A model generated the notes under the pieces. That model saw only the letters and a list, made by a program, of their open reading frames with translations, searched no databases and was not told where the DNA came from. The position numbers were made by a program, and so were the translations under genes. DNA of 64,000 bases from JBEKIK01 sp050013075 (lineage in GTDB: Bacteria; Planctomycetota; Planctomycetia; Pirellulales; Thermoguttaceae), in contig JBEKFZ010000011.1 in assembly GCA_050013075.1 (NCBI GenBank), positions 10,521 through 74,520 of the forward strand, in the 5' to 3' direction. This document shows positions 15,910-25,517 of the stretch, one piece after another; the first letter of the stretch is position 1; each line of letters begins with the position of its first letter.

Positions 15910-16743
15910 ATGCCAGAACTGCCCGAAGTAGAAACCATGTGCCGGCGGATCGCACCGGTGGTCGGTTGTCGGATCAGGAATCTGAAACGTCCCAGTTCGC
16001 GATTGCAGTCAATCTTGATCTATCCGCGCTTGTCCGCCTTTTGCAGTCGGGTGAAAAGACAAACGATCGTTGCAGTAAGCCGCTTGGGCAAGCGGGTTGT
16101 TTTGGAATTGGAAAACGACGAGAGGATCGTAATCGAGCCGCGCATGACCGGCTTGGTCCTGCTTAATAATGCGCCCGATCGAAAACACCTGCGATTGATT
16201 TTCGAGCTTAGCGGCGGTTCGACCCGGCGGTTATTGTTTTGGGACCAGCGGGGACTTGGCGTAGTTAGGCTGTTCTCGCCCGGGGAATTCCGGGAAGTGC
16301 TGGGGCCCGAGCGGGTCGGTCCCGATGCCCTGCGGATTACTCCGGAAGTTTTGAGGAAGCGGCTCGGTGGCAGTCGGCGGGCGATCAAAGTGGCATTGCT
16401 CGACCAACACGCGATTTCCGGCATAGGGAATTTATACGCATCTGAAATACTGCACCGCGCGGGCGTCCACCCGGCGAAGCCCTGCAATAAATTGAAACCG
16501 CGCCACTGGGCGGCCATCCACGCCGCAACGCGAGAAGTGCTGCGAGAGGCCATCCGTCATCAAGGCTCCACGCTCCGCGACGGCACCTATCGCGTCGCCC
16601 GCGATGAACCGGGAAATTATCAAGACAAACACCGCGTATATCAACGCGCCAGTCACCCCTGTTTGCAATGCGGCGCGGCCGAGATAGTCCGCATCGTGCA
16701 AGCCCAGCGTTCCACCTTTTTCTGCCCCGTTTGCCAACGCTAA
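15910..16743 (+). CDS. mutM: Formamidopyrimidine-DNA glycosylase
   Basis: This 277-residue enzyme removes 8-oxoguanine and formamidopyrimidines from DNA and cleaves the strand at the lesion. The start at 15910 gives MPELPEVETM, where Pro2 becomes the catalytic N-terminal residue, so longer in-frame starts through the repeats upstream cannot be right. The C-terminus has the zinc finger CLQCGAAEIVRIVQ to FFCPVCQR (C-x2-C, C-x2-C). The helix-two-turn-helix region (HAISGIGNLYASEILHRAGV) is complete. Confidence 0.96.
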   Translation: MPELPEVETMCRRIAPVVGCRIRNLKRPSSRLQSILIYPRLSAFCSRVKRQTIVAVSRLGKRVVLELENDERIVIEPRMTGLVLLNNAPDRKHLRLIFELSGGSTRRLLFWDQRGLGVVRLFSPGEFREVLGPERVGPDALRITPEVLRKRLGGSRRAIKVALLDQHAISGIGNLYASEILHRAGVHPAKPCNKLKPRHWAAIHAATREVLREAIRHQGSTLRDGTYRVARDEPGNYQDKHRVYQRASHPCLQCGAAEIVRIVQAQRSTFFCPVCQR

Positions 16744-17136
16744 GAGGTGAAATAGTAAAAACAATAATCAATTCGTGTTTATTAATGATGGAATAACGGA
16801 TTGTGAAACCACAAGTGGTTTTTTACAAAAGTGCGTGAAATGGCTGGATCGCTTGGGTTGAATGTCTATTTTAGTATTTTTATCGGCAAGTGCTTTTCAA
16901 AGTTTTCAAAATCGTTATCGGTTGTGAGGATGGCGAGATTTTCCAGATAAGCCACGGAACAAATCAAGAAATCAATCGTCAAGCCTTGAATGCCTTTCCT
17001 TCGGCAGGAATTGGCGAATTCGGCGGCCTTTATAAAATGATCCGCCCGGCCTTGCGGTTTTTACCGGAGCGGGTAAAATTGGCTAAATATAGATTATAGC
17101 GATTTCACCCGGCGCTAATACCGGCGGTAGATGTAC
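16744..17136. other. Gap between mutM and TPR gene
   Basis: This stretch of about 390 bp contains one R2 palindrome at 16804-16822 (GAAACCACAAGTGGTTT) and the minus-strand VapC remnant. No complete gene is seen. Confidence 0.6.
16867..17064 (-). pseudogene. Remnant of a VapC-type PIN toxin
   Basis: Read on the minus strand, this encodes about 60 residues like the C-terminal half of a PIN-domain nuclease: AAEFANSCRRKGIQGLTIDF, then AILTTDNDFENF and LPIKIL before the stop at 16867. It keeps two of the acidic active-site positions (TID and TTDND). Just upstream the frame meets a TAA and the N-terminal half with the first Asp is absent, as is an antitoxin gene. It is best read as a decayed vapC. 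Confidence 0.75.
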
Positions 17137-17150
17137 AAGGAGGTTGTTTT

Positions 17151-18953
17151 ATGCGGACGGCAATTCGACATTTTGGAGTATTGGCATTCGCACTGGCCAT
17201 GGTTGGTCTAATGGGCACGGCGGCGTGGCCGCAAGCGACGCGGAGCCGATTGGGCACTGCTTTGCGCGGCGCGGATGGAACGCAGCCGGCCGATTCTTCC
17301 GACGCCAATGCCAAAGCGCCTGAAGGGCCGCGATTTCGTCTGCGAGGGGGCCAGCGTTCGCAGGACGGCGATAAATCAAAAGCCGACCTGCCGGGCATGG
17401 GAAAAATCTCCGATCTGCCCGGCATGGGTAAAATTCCCGATTTGCAGGCCGCCAGTCCGGCGACCGAAACTTATAAAAAAGGCACTGAAGCTTTGGATAA
17501 AGGCGACTTTGATGCCGCCATAGACCTATTCAACCAGTCTATCAAGATCGATCCCAAATATGCCGCCGCTTATTGCGACCGGGGAATGGCCTATGTCAGC
17601 AAGGAAGAATTCGACAAGGCCATTACCGACTTTAATACCGCCGTCCAGTTGGCGCCAAAGGGCGGTAGGATTTATTTCAACCGGGCGTTCGCCTATTTCC
17701 GCAAAAACGAGATCGATAAAGCAATCGACGACTATACCGCCGCAATCCGCCTGTTTCCGAACTACGCCGAAGCCTACCGCGATCGCGGTTTTGTCCGCCT
17801 GCAAAAGGGCGAGATCGAGCCGGCGCTGGACGATCTGAATCAGGCCATCCGTTTTGCTCCCAACGACGCCGCCGCCTACGCCAGCCGCGGCGCAGCCCTA
17901 TCGCAGTTGGCCGACTGGGACCGGGCCATAGCCGACTTTTCCAAGGCCATTGGGCTCGAACCCCAGGATCCCGAAACCTGGTGCGACCGGGGCAACGCAT
18001 ACGCCATGAAAAAGGATTTTGACGCCGCTTTGGCCGATTTGGACAAGGCCGTGAAAATGTCGCCCCAGGAACCTTCCTTCCATTTCACCCGGGGTTACGC
18101 CTTGTTGGGCAAGGGCGAAACCAATAAAGCACTGGCCGAACTGAACGAAACCTTGCGTCTTGATCCGAATTACGCCCATGCCTTTCGCGAGCGCGGCCAT
18201 GCCTTGCTCAATCAAGGCAGTACGGATTTGGCCCTGGCCGATCTGGAAAAGGCAGTCCAACTCGCTCCGGACGATCCGGAGGCCTTGTATTACCACGGTT
18301 ATGCCACTTATCTAAAAGGCGATGTGGACAAGGCGATAACCGATTACGATCTGGCGCTGAAGTCGGACAGCCACTTTACCGAGGCCCATTTTCAAAAGGC
18401 CATGATCGCCTTGGAAAAGAACGATGCGGATAAGGCCCTGGCGGAATACAAGGAAGTGATCGCCCTGAATCCCTTACCTCCGGAAGAGTATAAAAATTGG
18501 GGCCGGCCCGATGACAAGGAAAAACGCGGCAAAGCGGTCGATAACCTGGAAGAGACGTTGCTGAAGGCCAAGGATGAAGCGCAGACGCATTCGCGGCAAG
18601 GCACAGCCCTGCACAAGAAAAATGAATTGGACAAGGCGATTGCCGAATACGATCAGGCCATAAAGCTATATCCGCGCTTTACCGAGGCGTATTTCAATCG
18701 CGGTCTGGCTTACCGGCAAAAGGACAATATGAAACAAGCCCTGCTCGACTACACCCAAGCCATCCAGCTTGATCCTAAATACATTCCGGCGTATGCTAAT
18801 CGAGGGTATGCGTTTTACAAGCTCGGCTATTTGGATCGAGCCTTGGCCGACTTCGACAAGATTCTCGAAATCGATCCGACAAACGCCGAAGCGAAAAAAA
18901 GCAAAGAGACGTTAATTAACATGCGCGTCGGCGGCGAGTCGCCGCGCAATTGA
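17151..18953 (+). CDS. Secreted TPR-repeat protein
   Basis: This 600-residue protein has a signal peptide (about residues 1-28, ending TAAWPQA) and more than a dozen tetratricopeptide repeats from about residue 103 to 590 (for example YKKGTEALDKGDFDAAIDLF and AYCDRGMAYVSKEEFDKAI). A short tandem DLPGMGKISDLPGMGKIPDL motif lies before the repeats. TPRs are protein-binding scaffolds; the partner is unknown. A strong AAGGAGG lies 7 bp before the ATG. The mutarotase lipoprotein follows after about 23 bp, so the two are probably co-transcribed. Confidence 0.93.
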   Translation: MRTAIRHFGVLAFALAMVGLMGTAAWPQATRSRLGTALRGADGTQPADSSDANAKAPEGPRFRLRGGQRSQDGDKSKADLPGMGKISDLPGMGKIPDLQAASPATETYKKGTEALDKGDFDAAIDLFNQSIKIDPKYAAAYCDRGMAYVSKEEFDKAITDFNTAVQLAPKGGRIYFNRAFAYFRKNEIDKAIDDYTAAIRLFPNYAEAYRDRGFVRLQKGEIEPALDDLNQAIRFAPNDAAAYASRGAALSQLADWDRAIADFSKAIGLEPQDPETWCDRGNAYAMKKDFDAALADLDKAVKMSPQEPSFHFTRGYALLGKGETNKALAELNETLRLDPNYAHAFRERGHALLNQGSTDLALADLEKAVQLAPDDPEALYYHGYATYLKGDVDKAITDYDLALKSDSHFTEAHFQKAMIALEKNDADKALAEYKEVIALNPLPPEEYKNWGRPDDKEKRGKAVDNLEETLLKAKDEAQTHSRQGTALHKKNELDKAIAEYDQAIKLYPRFTEAYFNRGLAYRQKDNMKQALLDYTQAIQLDPKYIPAYANRGYAFYKLGYLDRALADFDKILEIDPTNAEAKKSKETLINMRVGGESPRN

Positions 18954-18976
18954 TCTATTACATTAAGGAGGAAGAT

Positions 18977-20254
18977 ATGAAAAAATCCTGGAAATGGTGG
19001 GTTTCGTTCGCCATAAGCGGGTCCTTGTTGTTGGGCCTGGGTTGCAGTGAAGAGAGCAAAAAAACCGGCTCGGCAGGTTCCCAGCCTTCGACCGGCGCAT
19101 CTTCGGCGGAGGAGAAATCACCCGCCGCGGCCGGCGAAAAAGAGCAGCCCGAAAACGCGACCGAATCCACTTCCCCAAACACCCCTGTCACTAACGAGAG
19201 CGAGAATAAAATGAGCATCAAGAAAGAACCCTATGGCAAAACACCGGACGGCACGGAAGTCGACCTTTACACCCTGACCAATGCCAACGGCTTGAAGGTA
19301 AAAATCATTACTTACGGCGCCACGATCACCGACGTTGAATTGCCCGACCGCAACGGCAAGCTTGAAAACGTGGCTCTTTTCCGCGATTCTCTGGAAGATT
19401 TCATGGACAAAAGCACGCCGTACTTCGGATCCACAATCGGCCGCTATGGCAACCGTATCGCCAAAGGCAAGTTCACGCTTGAAGGCAATGAATATACGCT
19501 TGCACAAAACGACCACGGGAATTCCCTGCACGGCGGCGTGAAAGGGTTCGATAAGGTCGTTTGGAAGGCCGAGCCGGTCAAAAGCAAGGATTCAGTAGGC
19601 GTGAAATTCACTTATGTCAGCCCGGACGGCGAGGAAGGATATCCCGGGACCCTTACCGCGGGGGTCATCTACAGCCTGACTAATAAGAATGAACTGAAGA
19701 TGGATTATACCGCCAAAACCGATAAGCCCACGGTCGTTAATCTTACTAATCACACCTACTGGAATTTATCGGGCGCAGGCTCGGGCGACATCCTCGGCGA
19801 GGAGCTGATGCTGAATGCGGACAATTATTTACCCGTCGATGATGGACTGATTCCGACGGGCGAGGTCAAGCCCGTCAAAGACACCCCCATGGATTTTACC
19901 ACGCCCATGACTATCGGCTTGCGAATCGATCAGGTCTCAGGCGGATACGACCATTGCTATGTGCTGAACAAGAAAGAAGGTGAAGCACTGACACTAGTGG
20001 CGAAAGTAGACGATCCGAAAAGCGGCAGGGTAATGGAAATCTACACCACCGAACCGGCCGTGCAGTTCTACACCGGCAACTTCCTCGATGGCACGATAAC
20101 TGCCGGCGGGAAAACCTATCAGAAACATGCCGCTTTCTGCCTGGAAACTCAACATTATCCTGATTCGCCCAACCAACAGGCATTCCCCAGCACCGTGTTG
20201 CGTCCGGGCGAAACCTATAAACATACCACAGTACATAAGTTCAGCGTGGAATAA
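18977..20254 (+). CDS. galM: Lipoprotein aldose 1-epimerase
   Basis: This 425-residue protein interconverts alpha and beta anomers of aldoses. It starts with a lipoprotein signal (GSLLLGLGC, Cys near residue 22) and a Ser/Glu-rich linker to about residue 75. The GalM domain follows, with GSTIGRYGNRIAKGKF, ENDHGNSLHGG-like ALQNDHGNSLHGG, NLTNHTYWNL (catalytic His) and GGYDHCYVLN. AAGGAGGAAG precedes ATG at 18977, which decides the start over an upstream in-frame codon. An exported mutarotase suggests sugar processing in the periplasm. It shares an operon with the TPR protein. Confidence 0.93.
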   Translation: MKKSWKWWVSFAISGSLLLGLGCSEESKKTGSAGSQPSTGASSAEEKSPAAAGEKEQPENATESTSPNTPVTNESENKMSIKKEPYGKTPDGTEVDLYTLTNANGLKVKIITYGATITDVELPDRNGKLENVALFRDSLEDFMDKSTPYFGSTIGRYGNRIAKGKFTLEGNEYTLAQNDHGNSLHGGVKGFDKVVWKAEPVKSKDSVGVKFTYVSPDGEEGYPGTLTAGVIYSLTNKNELKMDYTAKTDKPTVVNLTNHTYWNLSGAGSGDILGEELMLNADNYLPVDDGLIPTGEVKPVKDTPMDFTTPMTIGLRIDQVSGGYDHCYVLNKKEGEALTLVAKVDDPKSGRVMEIYTTEPAVQFYTGNFLDGTITAGGKTYQKHAAFCLETQHYPDSPNQQAFPSTVLRPGETYKHTTVHKFSVE

Positions 20255-20765
20255 GAGATTCTATTTTAAAGCCTATCCAAAAACTCCCCTGCCCCATTGG
20301 AAGAGGGGCAGGGGGGGTGATGGCATGGGAAAAGTACACAAGCAAGGCAAGACGTTCTTTCAGCCCGCCACCCCCTGTAGAGTTAATTTGCCAAAAATGG
20401 TCGGTATTCGATTAAATTTGCTTGACAAAAAAAACATAATGGATAAAAAGATACTTAGAGAGATTGCTTAACTCACAAAATCAATTCTATTCATGATTTT
20501 GAGGCAGCGCGTTTAATACTTAACTCTCACGAAACTGGTCATCCCAAGCAGGGGATGATGGGCGCTGCCAGTAATGCTTTCGCCCTTTGTTTTCCATCTG
20601 TTTGGGCGCCGGTTTCTTGCGAGTGTTAATTTCAGATTAAACCCATAGTTTTCATGAAACCGGAGATACCAAAGTTTAGCCGTTGGCTCCAACGTGAGAT
20701 TGCATAAGGGGTCAAGCAAACTAGCTCTAAAATCCACAACCAAATTGAAAGGGGAAGGTGCTTTT
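20255..20765. other. Intergenic gap with one hairpin
   Basis: In this 511-bp gap I see a stem-loop at 20286-20314 with arms CCCCTGCCCC and GGGGCAGGGG, which could terminate the mutarotase transcript. I see no gene in the rest. Confidence 0.55.
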
Positions 20766-21398
20766 ATGAGGTTTAGAACATTTGCAATCGTCTTCTGTGC
20801 ATTACTATCTTGTGCGTCCATAAGCAACGCCAGCCTGATTCTAGGGGACCATAGTGTTGATGCATCAATTCAAAGTCCCAGTTTCGATTTAACGGGAGGC
20901 CCTGAAGATTACACATTGTCAATTTCCGGGGGCCAACTCAGCTCGCCTGGTAGTGTATTGGCGACTTTAACACAGGATGGCGGGTCGGATGATCCGAACA
21001 TCTGGGTCACCAACGGCTTTGGAAACGATACTGATTTTGCATGGACCGATTATCACGTCGTAGTAAAGATGGAGCATCCCTTTAATCTTTCTAACGCTGG
21101 CGTAATCGGTCTTTTCGACGCGGATGGAAATCCCCTGCCCAATAATTGGACTGCCACACCTCTGACATTGACGGCGGCAGTTCCCATCGGCGGCCAGTAT
21201 GTTGGATATGTCGATTATCAAGGCGGTACTGCGGTCCCAATACTTGGCGAGTTGGATTTTACTTATAAGATTTCATTTACCGGCTACAGCACTACAACAT
21301 ACACTCAAGACTTGTATCCCACTCCCGAACCCGGCACGCTGGTACTTTTGGTTTGTGGAGTTCTGGGCCTGTTGGCCGTTCGGCGTCGTTTCGCCTGA
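20766..21398 (+). CDS. PEP-CTERM secreted protein
   Basis: This 210-residue protein has a signal peptide (about 1-26, ending ISNAS), a beta-rich Gly/Asp body of unknown function, and a C-terminal PEP-CTERM sorting signal: PTPEPGTLVLLVCGVLGLLA followed by the basic VRRRFA. By family knowledge it is processed and anchored or released at the envelope by an exosortase, which is not in this window. ATG at 20766 follows AAAGGGGAAGG, which favours it over an upstream in-frame start. A strong terminator follows. Confidence 0.88.
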   Translation: MRFRTFAIVFCALLSCASISNASLILGDHSVDASIQSPSFDLTGGPEDYTLSISGGQLSSPGSVLATLTQDGGSDDPNIWVTNGFGNDTDFAWTDYHVVVKMEHPFNLSNAGVIGLFDADGNPLPNNWTATPLTLTAAVPIGGQYVGYVDYQGGTAVPILGELDFTYKISFTGYSTTTYTQDLYPTPEPGTLVLLVCGVLGLLAVRRRFA

Positions 21399-21433
21399 TC
21401 AATAGCAGACAAGAGAATTCGATTATAAATCAT

Positions 21434-21490
21434 TCACCCCTTTTACACCGTGGTCAAAACGAGCAAACGGTGTAAAAGGGGTGATTTTTT
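21434..21490 (+). terminator. Rho-independent terminator of PEP-CTERM gene
   Basis: An 18-bp perfect stem (TCACCCCTTTTACACCGT and its complement) with a loop of about 15 bases is followed by six Ts. It lies 35 bp after the PEP-CTERM stop. Confidence 0.9.
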
Positions 21491-21818
21491 ATCCGCGTGG
21501 TTCTTTAATTTATTGATTCATCGAAGTATAAAAAACTCATCTGGCTCCATTTTGCATTCTGCTACAAAACGAGCTTACTCATCTCGTAAAAATTAACGTC
21601 TATCGGCAATTGGGTATTTTACGAAAGTAATACCTATAAAAAAGCTTGTTTTAATAACCAAGGATATCCGGCGAATTCTATCCTCGTCATTTTTGTTGAC
21701 CGCCGCCTTTTCTTTGCATCTTATCTATTTTCAATTAAATCCGTTCATCAACCAGAAAGCCGGCAGGCATCGCAAGTCGATATAAGCAAAATAGATAAAC
21801 TTTTGGAAAGGTCCGGAA
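21491..21818. other. AT-rich gap before HEAT-PfkB pair
   Basis: This gap of about 330 bp is AT-rich and holds no recognisable gene or repeat. Promoters of the HEAT-PfkB pair must lie near its end; I could not fix one with confidence. Confidence 0.5.
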
Positions 21819-22052
21819 ATGAAGATATCCAGAGAACCCGATCTACTGCTAATCCGGAAACTCGTCGAAAAACTCAGCGATAAAGATCCGCGAGTGCGGC
21901 GCAACGCCACCGGCGCCCTGCGTATGCAAGGGTCCAAGGCGGCGGAGGCAGTGCCGGCGATTTCTCGCCTTTTGGATGATGAGGATCCCAGGGTTCGCCG
22001 GGAGGCTGAACAGGCCATCGAGCAACTCAGCCCGATAGCCATTCGCGCATAA
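21819..22052 (+). CDS. Small HEAT-repeat protein
   Basis: This 77-residue protein consists of about two HEAT/PBS-lyase-type helical repeats: KLSDKDPRVRRNATGALRMQ and LLDDEDPRVRREAEQAIEQL. The repeats carry the usual Asp-Pro-x-Val-Arg turns. It probably binds another protein. It ends 12 bp before the PfkB gene, so the two form a probable operon. Confidence 0.8.
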   Translation: MKISREPDLLLIRKLVEKLSDKDPRVRRNATGALRMQGSKAAEAVPAISRLLDDEDPRVRREAEQAIEQLSPIAIRA

Positions 22053-22064
22053 AGGCGGTCAGAA

Positions 22065-22985
22065 ATGACGACGCCGATATTCGACATATTGGGTTTTGGC
22101 GCGGTGGCTGTGGACGATCTTCTTTACGTCGATGAATATCCCCCGGCGGAGAGTAAAGTTCGAGTGCGGCATCGATTGCGTCAGTGCGGCGGGCTGACCG
22201 GAACCGCATTGGTGGCCGCCTCGCGTTTGGGGGCATTATGTGCGTATGTCGGATTGTTGGGCAACGACGAGTTGTCAATATATGTGACGGATTGTTTCGC
22301 CCGCGAGGGCGTGGATACGTCACATTGCGCGCGGCGTGCCGGGGCCAAACCGGCACAGTCCACGATCATCGTCGATGAGCACCATAAAACCAGGACGATA
22401 TTCGCCTCGCTCGCCGGAGACATCGGCGCAGACGTCGAACTGCCCTCAAGGGAATTAATAAGTTCCGCACGCGTTATTCTCGTCGATCATCACGGACTGG
22501 AAGGCACGATTCGCGCTCAGCGTATTGCCCGCGAAAACGGCGTGGCAATCGTGGCCGATTTCGAGCGCAAAGCAGAGGGAAATTTCCTTGACCTGCTGGC
22601 ACTGGTCGATCACCTGGTGATTTCCGACCGCTTTGCCGTGGAATTGACCGGAAAGACCAAACCCGAACAGGCAACGGCTGCCTTGTGGACCGCAAAACGC
22701 CGGGCGGTAGTGGTCACTTGCGGGTCTGCCGGCAGTTGGCTTTTGACCGATGATTATAAAAAACCCGTTCATTGTCCGGCTCGGGCCGTTAAGGTACTCG
22801 ACACCACCGGGTGCGGCGATGTATTCCACGGGGCTTATTCGGCGGCCCTGGCCCGGGGCAAATCTCCGGCGGAATGTGTGGAATTCGCTTCGGCCGCGGC
22901 TGCACTAAAGGCTACCCAACGGGGCGGACAGACCGGCTGCCCCACGCTACAACAGGTGGAAGAGTTTTTGCGACGCGCGGAGTGA
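22065..22985 (+). CDS. PfkB family carbohydrate kinase
   Basis: This 306-residue sugar or nucleoside kinase has the N-terminal GFGAVAVDDLLYVDEYP start, the conserved double Gly region (QCGGLTGTALVAASRLG) and the catalytic motif DTTGCGDVFHGAYSAAL, with GCGD in place of the common GAGD; the Asp base is kept. Substrate cannot be assigned; ribokinase- and ketohexokinase-like members are the closest in style. It follows the small HEAT protein by 12 bp. Confidence 0.9.
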   Translation: MTTPIFDILGFGAVAVDDLLYVDEYPPAESKVRVRHRLRQCGGLTGTALVAASRLGALCAYVGLLGNDELSIYVTDCFAREGVDTSHCARRAGAKPAQSTIIVDEHHKTRTIFASLAGDIGADVELPSRELISSARVILVDHHGLEGTIRAQRIARENGVAIVADFERKAEGNFLDLLALVDHLVISDRFAVELTGKTKPEQATAALWTAKRRAVVVTCGSAGSWLLTDDYKKPVHCPARAVKVLDTTGCGDVFHGAYSAALARGKSPAECVEFASAAAALKATQRGGQTGCPTLQQVEEFLRRAE

Positions 22986-23082
22986 CGGAAAAACGGCGTC
23001 TTCCCCTATTCATTCGTGGCAATTGCTGTAGAATTTTGCAATTAAACAAGATTCAATAATTCCCGGAGCGATGTCCGGGACT

Positions 23083-23206
23083 ATTGAGTCTCAGGTAAAT
23101 AACGTCGTGGAGAAATCAGAGCCGGGGCGTGTCGCCCCGGCATTTCCGCACCCGACACGGCCCGGCTCTGATGGGAAAACACGACATTCATTATCTGAGA
23201 TTCAAT
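23083..23206. mobile_element. 124-bp palindromic element (MITE-like), copy 2
   Basis: The ends ATTGAGTCTCAG and CTGAGATTCAAT are inverted with one mismatch, and the centre carries the same AGAGCCGGGGCGTGTCGCC palindrome as copy 1 at 15714-15837. The length is identical. It lies between the PfkB gene and tdh, just after a small TCCCGGA/TCCGGGA hairpin that may end the PfkB transcript. Confidence 0.88.
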
Positions 23207-23272
23207 AAATGATGAATACAACAGTATTAAAAATTTTATGAAATCTAATATGCAATCCTTGGGGAAATTTTC

Positions 23273-24313
23273 ATGCAAAAAATGAAAGCTTTGGTAAAAA
23301 GCAAACCTGAAGGCGGATTGTGGTTGGAAGACGTGCCCGTTCCCCAGATCGGCATCAACGACGTGCTGATCGAGGTCTTGCGCACGGGCATTTGCGGCAC
23401 CGACGTCCACATTTACAACTGGGACGCCTGGGCGCAAAAGACCATTCCCATCCCGCTGGTGGTAGGGCATGAATTTGTCGGCCGAATCGTTGACATGGGC
23501 GGCAACGTGAAGGATTTTCGAATAGGCGACGTTGTCAGCGGCGAAGGACACGTGGTTTGCGGCCGTTGCCGCAACTGCATGGCCGGCCGGCGCCATCTTT
23601 GCATGGAGACCCTGGGCATAGGCGTGAATCGGCCCGGCGCTTATGCCGAGTATATCTCCCTGCCCATGACTAACGTTTGGCATCACGATCCTTCCATCCC
23701 CCGCGACGTGGCGGCGATTTTCGACCCCTTGGGCAACGCCGTGCACACTGCGCTTTCCTTTCCGGTGCTGGGCGAGGACGTGCTCATTACCGGCGCGGGA
23801 CCGATCGGCATCATGGCCGCGGCCGTGGTCCGACACGCCGGAGCGCGCTACGTTGTCATCACCGATGTGAATCCCTATCGCCTTGAACTGGCCCGGAAGC
23901 TCAAGCCCACGCTGGCGCTGGACGTCCGCACTCAGACTATCGCCGACGCACAAAAAAAACTGGGGATGAAGGAAGGATTTGACGTGGGCTTGGAGATGTC
24001 GGGCAATCCGGCGGCATTCCGCGACATGCTGGCCAACATGTGTCACGGCGGAAAGATCGCCATGCTGGGAATCCCGGCCGGTGAAATGGCCATCAACTGG
24101 TCCACCGTGATCTTCAACATGCTCACCATTAAGGGAATATACGGGCGCGAAATGTACGAGACCTGGTATAAAATGACGGTGATGATCCAAAGCGGCCTGG
24201 ATATCGACCCGGTAATCACTCACCGTTATAGTTACTCCGATTTTGAAAAGGGATTCGCGGCCATGTGCTCCGGAAACTCGGGCAAGGTGATTCTGACCTG
24301 GAAAGAGGAATAA
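23273..24313 (+). CDS. tdh: L-threonine 3-dehydrogenase
   Basis: This 346-residue zinc-dependent NAD+ dehydrogenase oxidises L-threonine to 2-amino-3-ketobutyrate. The catalytic zinc site is in CGTDVHIYNWD and GHEFVG, the structural zinc Cys cluster is CGRCRNCMAGRRHLC, and the nucleotide-binding motif is ITGAGPIGIMAAAV. The length and the HIYNWDAWAQKTI segment match bacterial Tdh. kbl follows after 14 bp, so both steps of threonine-to-glycine breakdown are encoded together. Confidence 0.96.
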   Translation: MQKMKALVKSKPEGGLWLEDVPVPQIGINDVLIEVLRTGICGTDVHIYNWDAWAQKTIPIPLVVGHEFVGRIVDMGGNVKDFRIGDVVSGEGHVVCGRCRNCMAGRRHLCMETLGIGVNRPGAYAEYISLPMTNVWHHDPSIPRDVAAIFDPLGNAVHTALSFPVLGEDVLITGAGPIGIMAAAVVRHAGARYVVITDVNPYRLELARKLKPTLALDVRTQTIADAQKKLGMKEGFDVGLEMSGNPAAFRDMLANMCHGGKIAMLGIPAGEMAINWSTVIFNMLTIKGIYGREMYETWYKMTVMIQSGLDIDPVITHRYSYSDFEKGFAAMCSGNSGKVILTWKEE

Positions 24314-24327
24314 AGGGCGCGTATATA

Positions 24328-25512
24328 ATGTTCGGTAATATAAAAAATTATCTGGCCGATCAACTCCAAGAGATCCGCAAAACCGGACTTTACAAATCGG
24401 AGCGGATCATCACCAGCCCGCAACGCGCTCGGGTATCCGTCCTGGAGCACCAAGGCGTCTTGAATCTCTGCGCAAACAACTATCTCGGTCTGGCCGATCA
24501 TCCGGAAGTGATCCGCGCCGCCCATGAAGCCCTGGACCTTTGGGGCTACGGGCTGGCAAGCGTGCGATTTATCTGCGGCACACAGCGGATACACAAGGAA
24601 TTGGAACAAAAGATAAGCAACTTTTTGGGAACCGAGGATACGATTCTTTATTCTTCCTGTTTCGACGCCAACGGCGGATTGTTCGAAACGCTTTTAGGCC
24701 CCGAAGACGCCGTCATTTCCGACGAACTGAACCACGCCAGCATTATCGACGGCATCCGGCTTTGCAAGGCCCGGCGATTTCGTTACAAAAACAACGACAT
24801 GGCCGATCTGGAAACGCAACTTAAACAAGCGGCCGATGCACGGTTCAGCATCATCGCCACCGACGGCGTTTTCTCCATGGACGGCATACTGGCCGATCTG
24901 CCGGGCATTTGCGAACTGGCCGATAAGTACGGCGCTCTGGTGATGATCGACGACTCGCACGCCGTGGGCGTTTTGGGCCGGCAAGGGCGAGGAACGCACG
25001 AATATCACGGCGTGATGGACCGCATCGACATCCTCACCGGCACGCTGGGCAAGGCCCTGGGCGGGGCAAGCGGCGGATATACCAGCGGGCGCAGAGAAAT
25101 TATCGAACTGCTCCGCCAGCGGAGCCGGCCGTATCTGTTTTCCAACTCAGTTGCGCCGCCCATCATCGGCGCGGCCATGAAAACCATCGAATTGCTTTCC
25201 CATTCCACCGAATTGCGCGACCGTTTGGAAACAAATACCAAGACATTCCGCCAAGGCATGTCTAAGCGCGGTTTCCAGATCACCCCCGGCATACATCCCA
25301 TTTGCCCAATCATGCTCGGCGACGCAGCTCTTGCCGCCCGCATGGCCGACGCCCTGCTTGAGCGCGGGATTTATGTTGTTGGCTTCTCTTATCCGGTGGT
25401 CCCCCAAGGCACAGCCCGGATCCGCGTGCAAATCTCCGCGGCACATACGGCAGATGACCTTCAATTCGCCATGGAGGCGTTTGGGGCGGTGAAAGCGGAG
25501 ATGGGGATTTAA
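24328..25512 (+). CDS. kbl: 2-amino-3-ketobutyrate CoA ligase
   Basis: This 394-residue PLP enzyme of the alpha-oxoamine synthase family converts 2-amino-3-ketobutyrate and CoA to glycine and acetyl-CoA. Motifs include CANNYLGLADHPEVI, SVRFICGTQRIHKELE, VMIDDSHAVGVLG and the PLP-lysine region TLGKALGGASGGY. ATG at 24328, 14 bp after tdh, gives the usual length; an earlier in-frame start would overlap tdh. It is downstream of tdh in an operon. Confidence 0.96.
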   Translation: MFGNIKNYLADQLQEIRKTGLYKSERIITSPQRARVSVLEHQGVLNLCANNYLGLADHPEVIRAAHEALDLWGYGLASVRFICGTQRIHKELEQKISNFLGTEDTILYSSCFDANGGLFETLLGPEDAVISDELNHASIIDGIRLCKARRFRYKNNDMADLETQLKQAADARFSIIATDGVFSMDGILADLPGICELADKYGALVMIDDSHAVGVLGRQGRGTHEYHGVMDRIDILTGTLGKALGGASGGYTSGRREIIELLRQRSRPYLFSNSVAPPIIGAAMKTIELLSHSTELRDRLETNTKTFRQGMSKRGFQITPGIHPICPIMLGDAALAARMADALLERGIYVVGFSYPVVPQGTARIRVQISAAHTADDLQFAMEAFGAVKAEMGI

Positions 25513-25517
25513 AGAAA

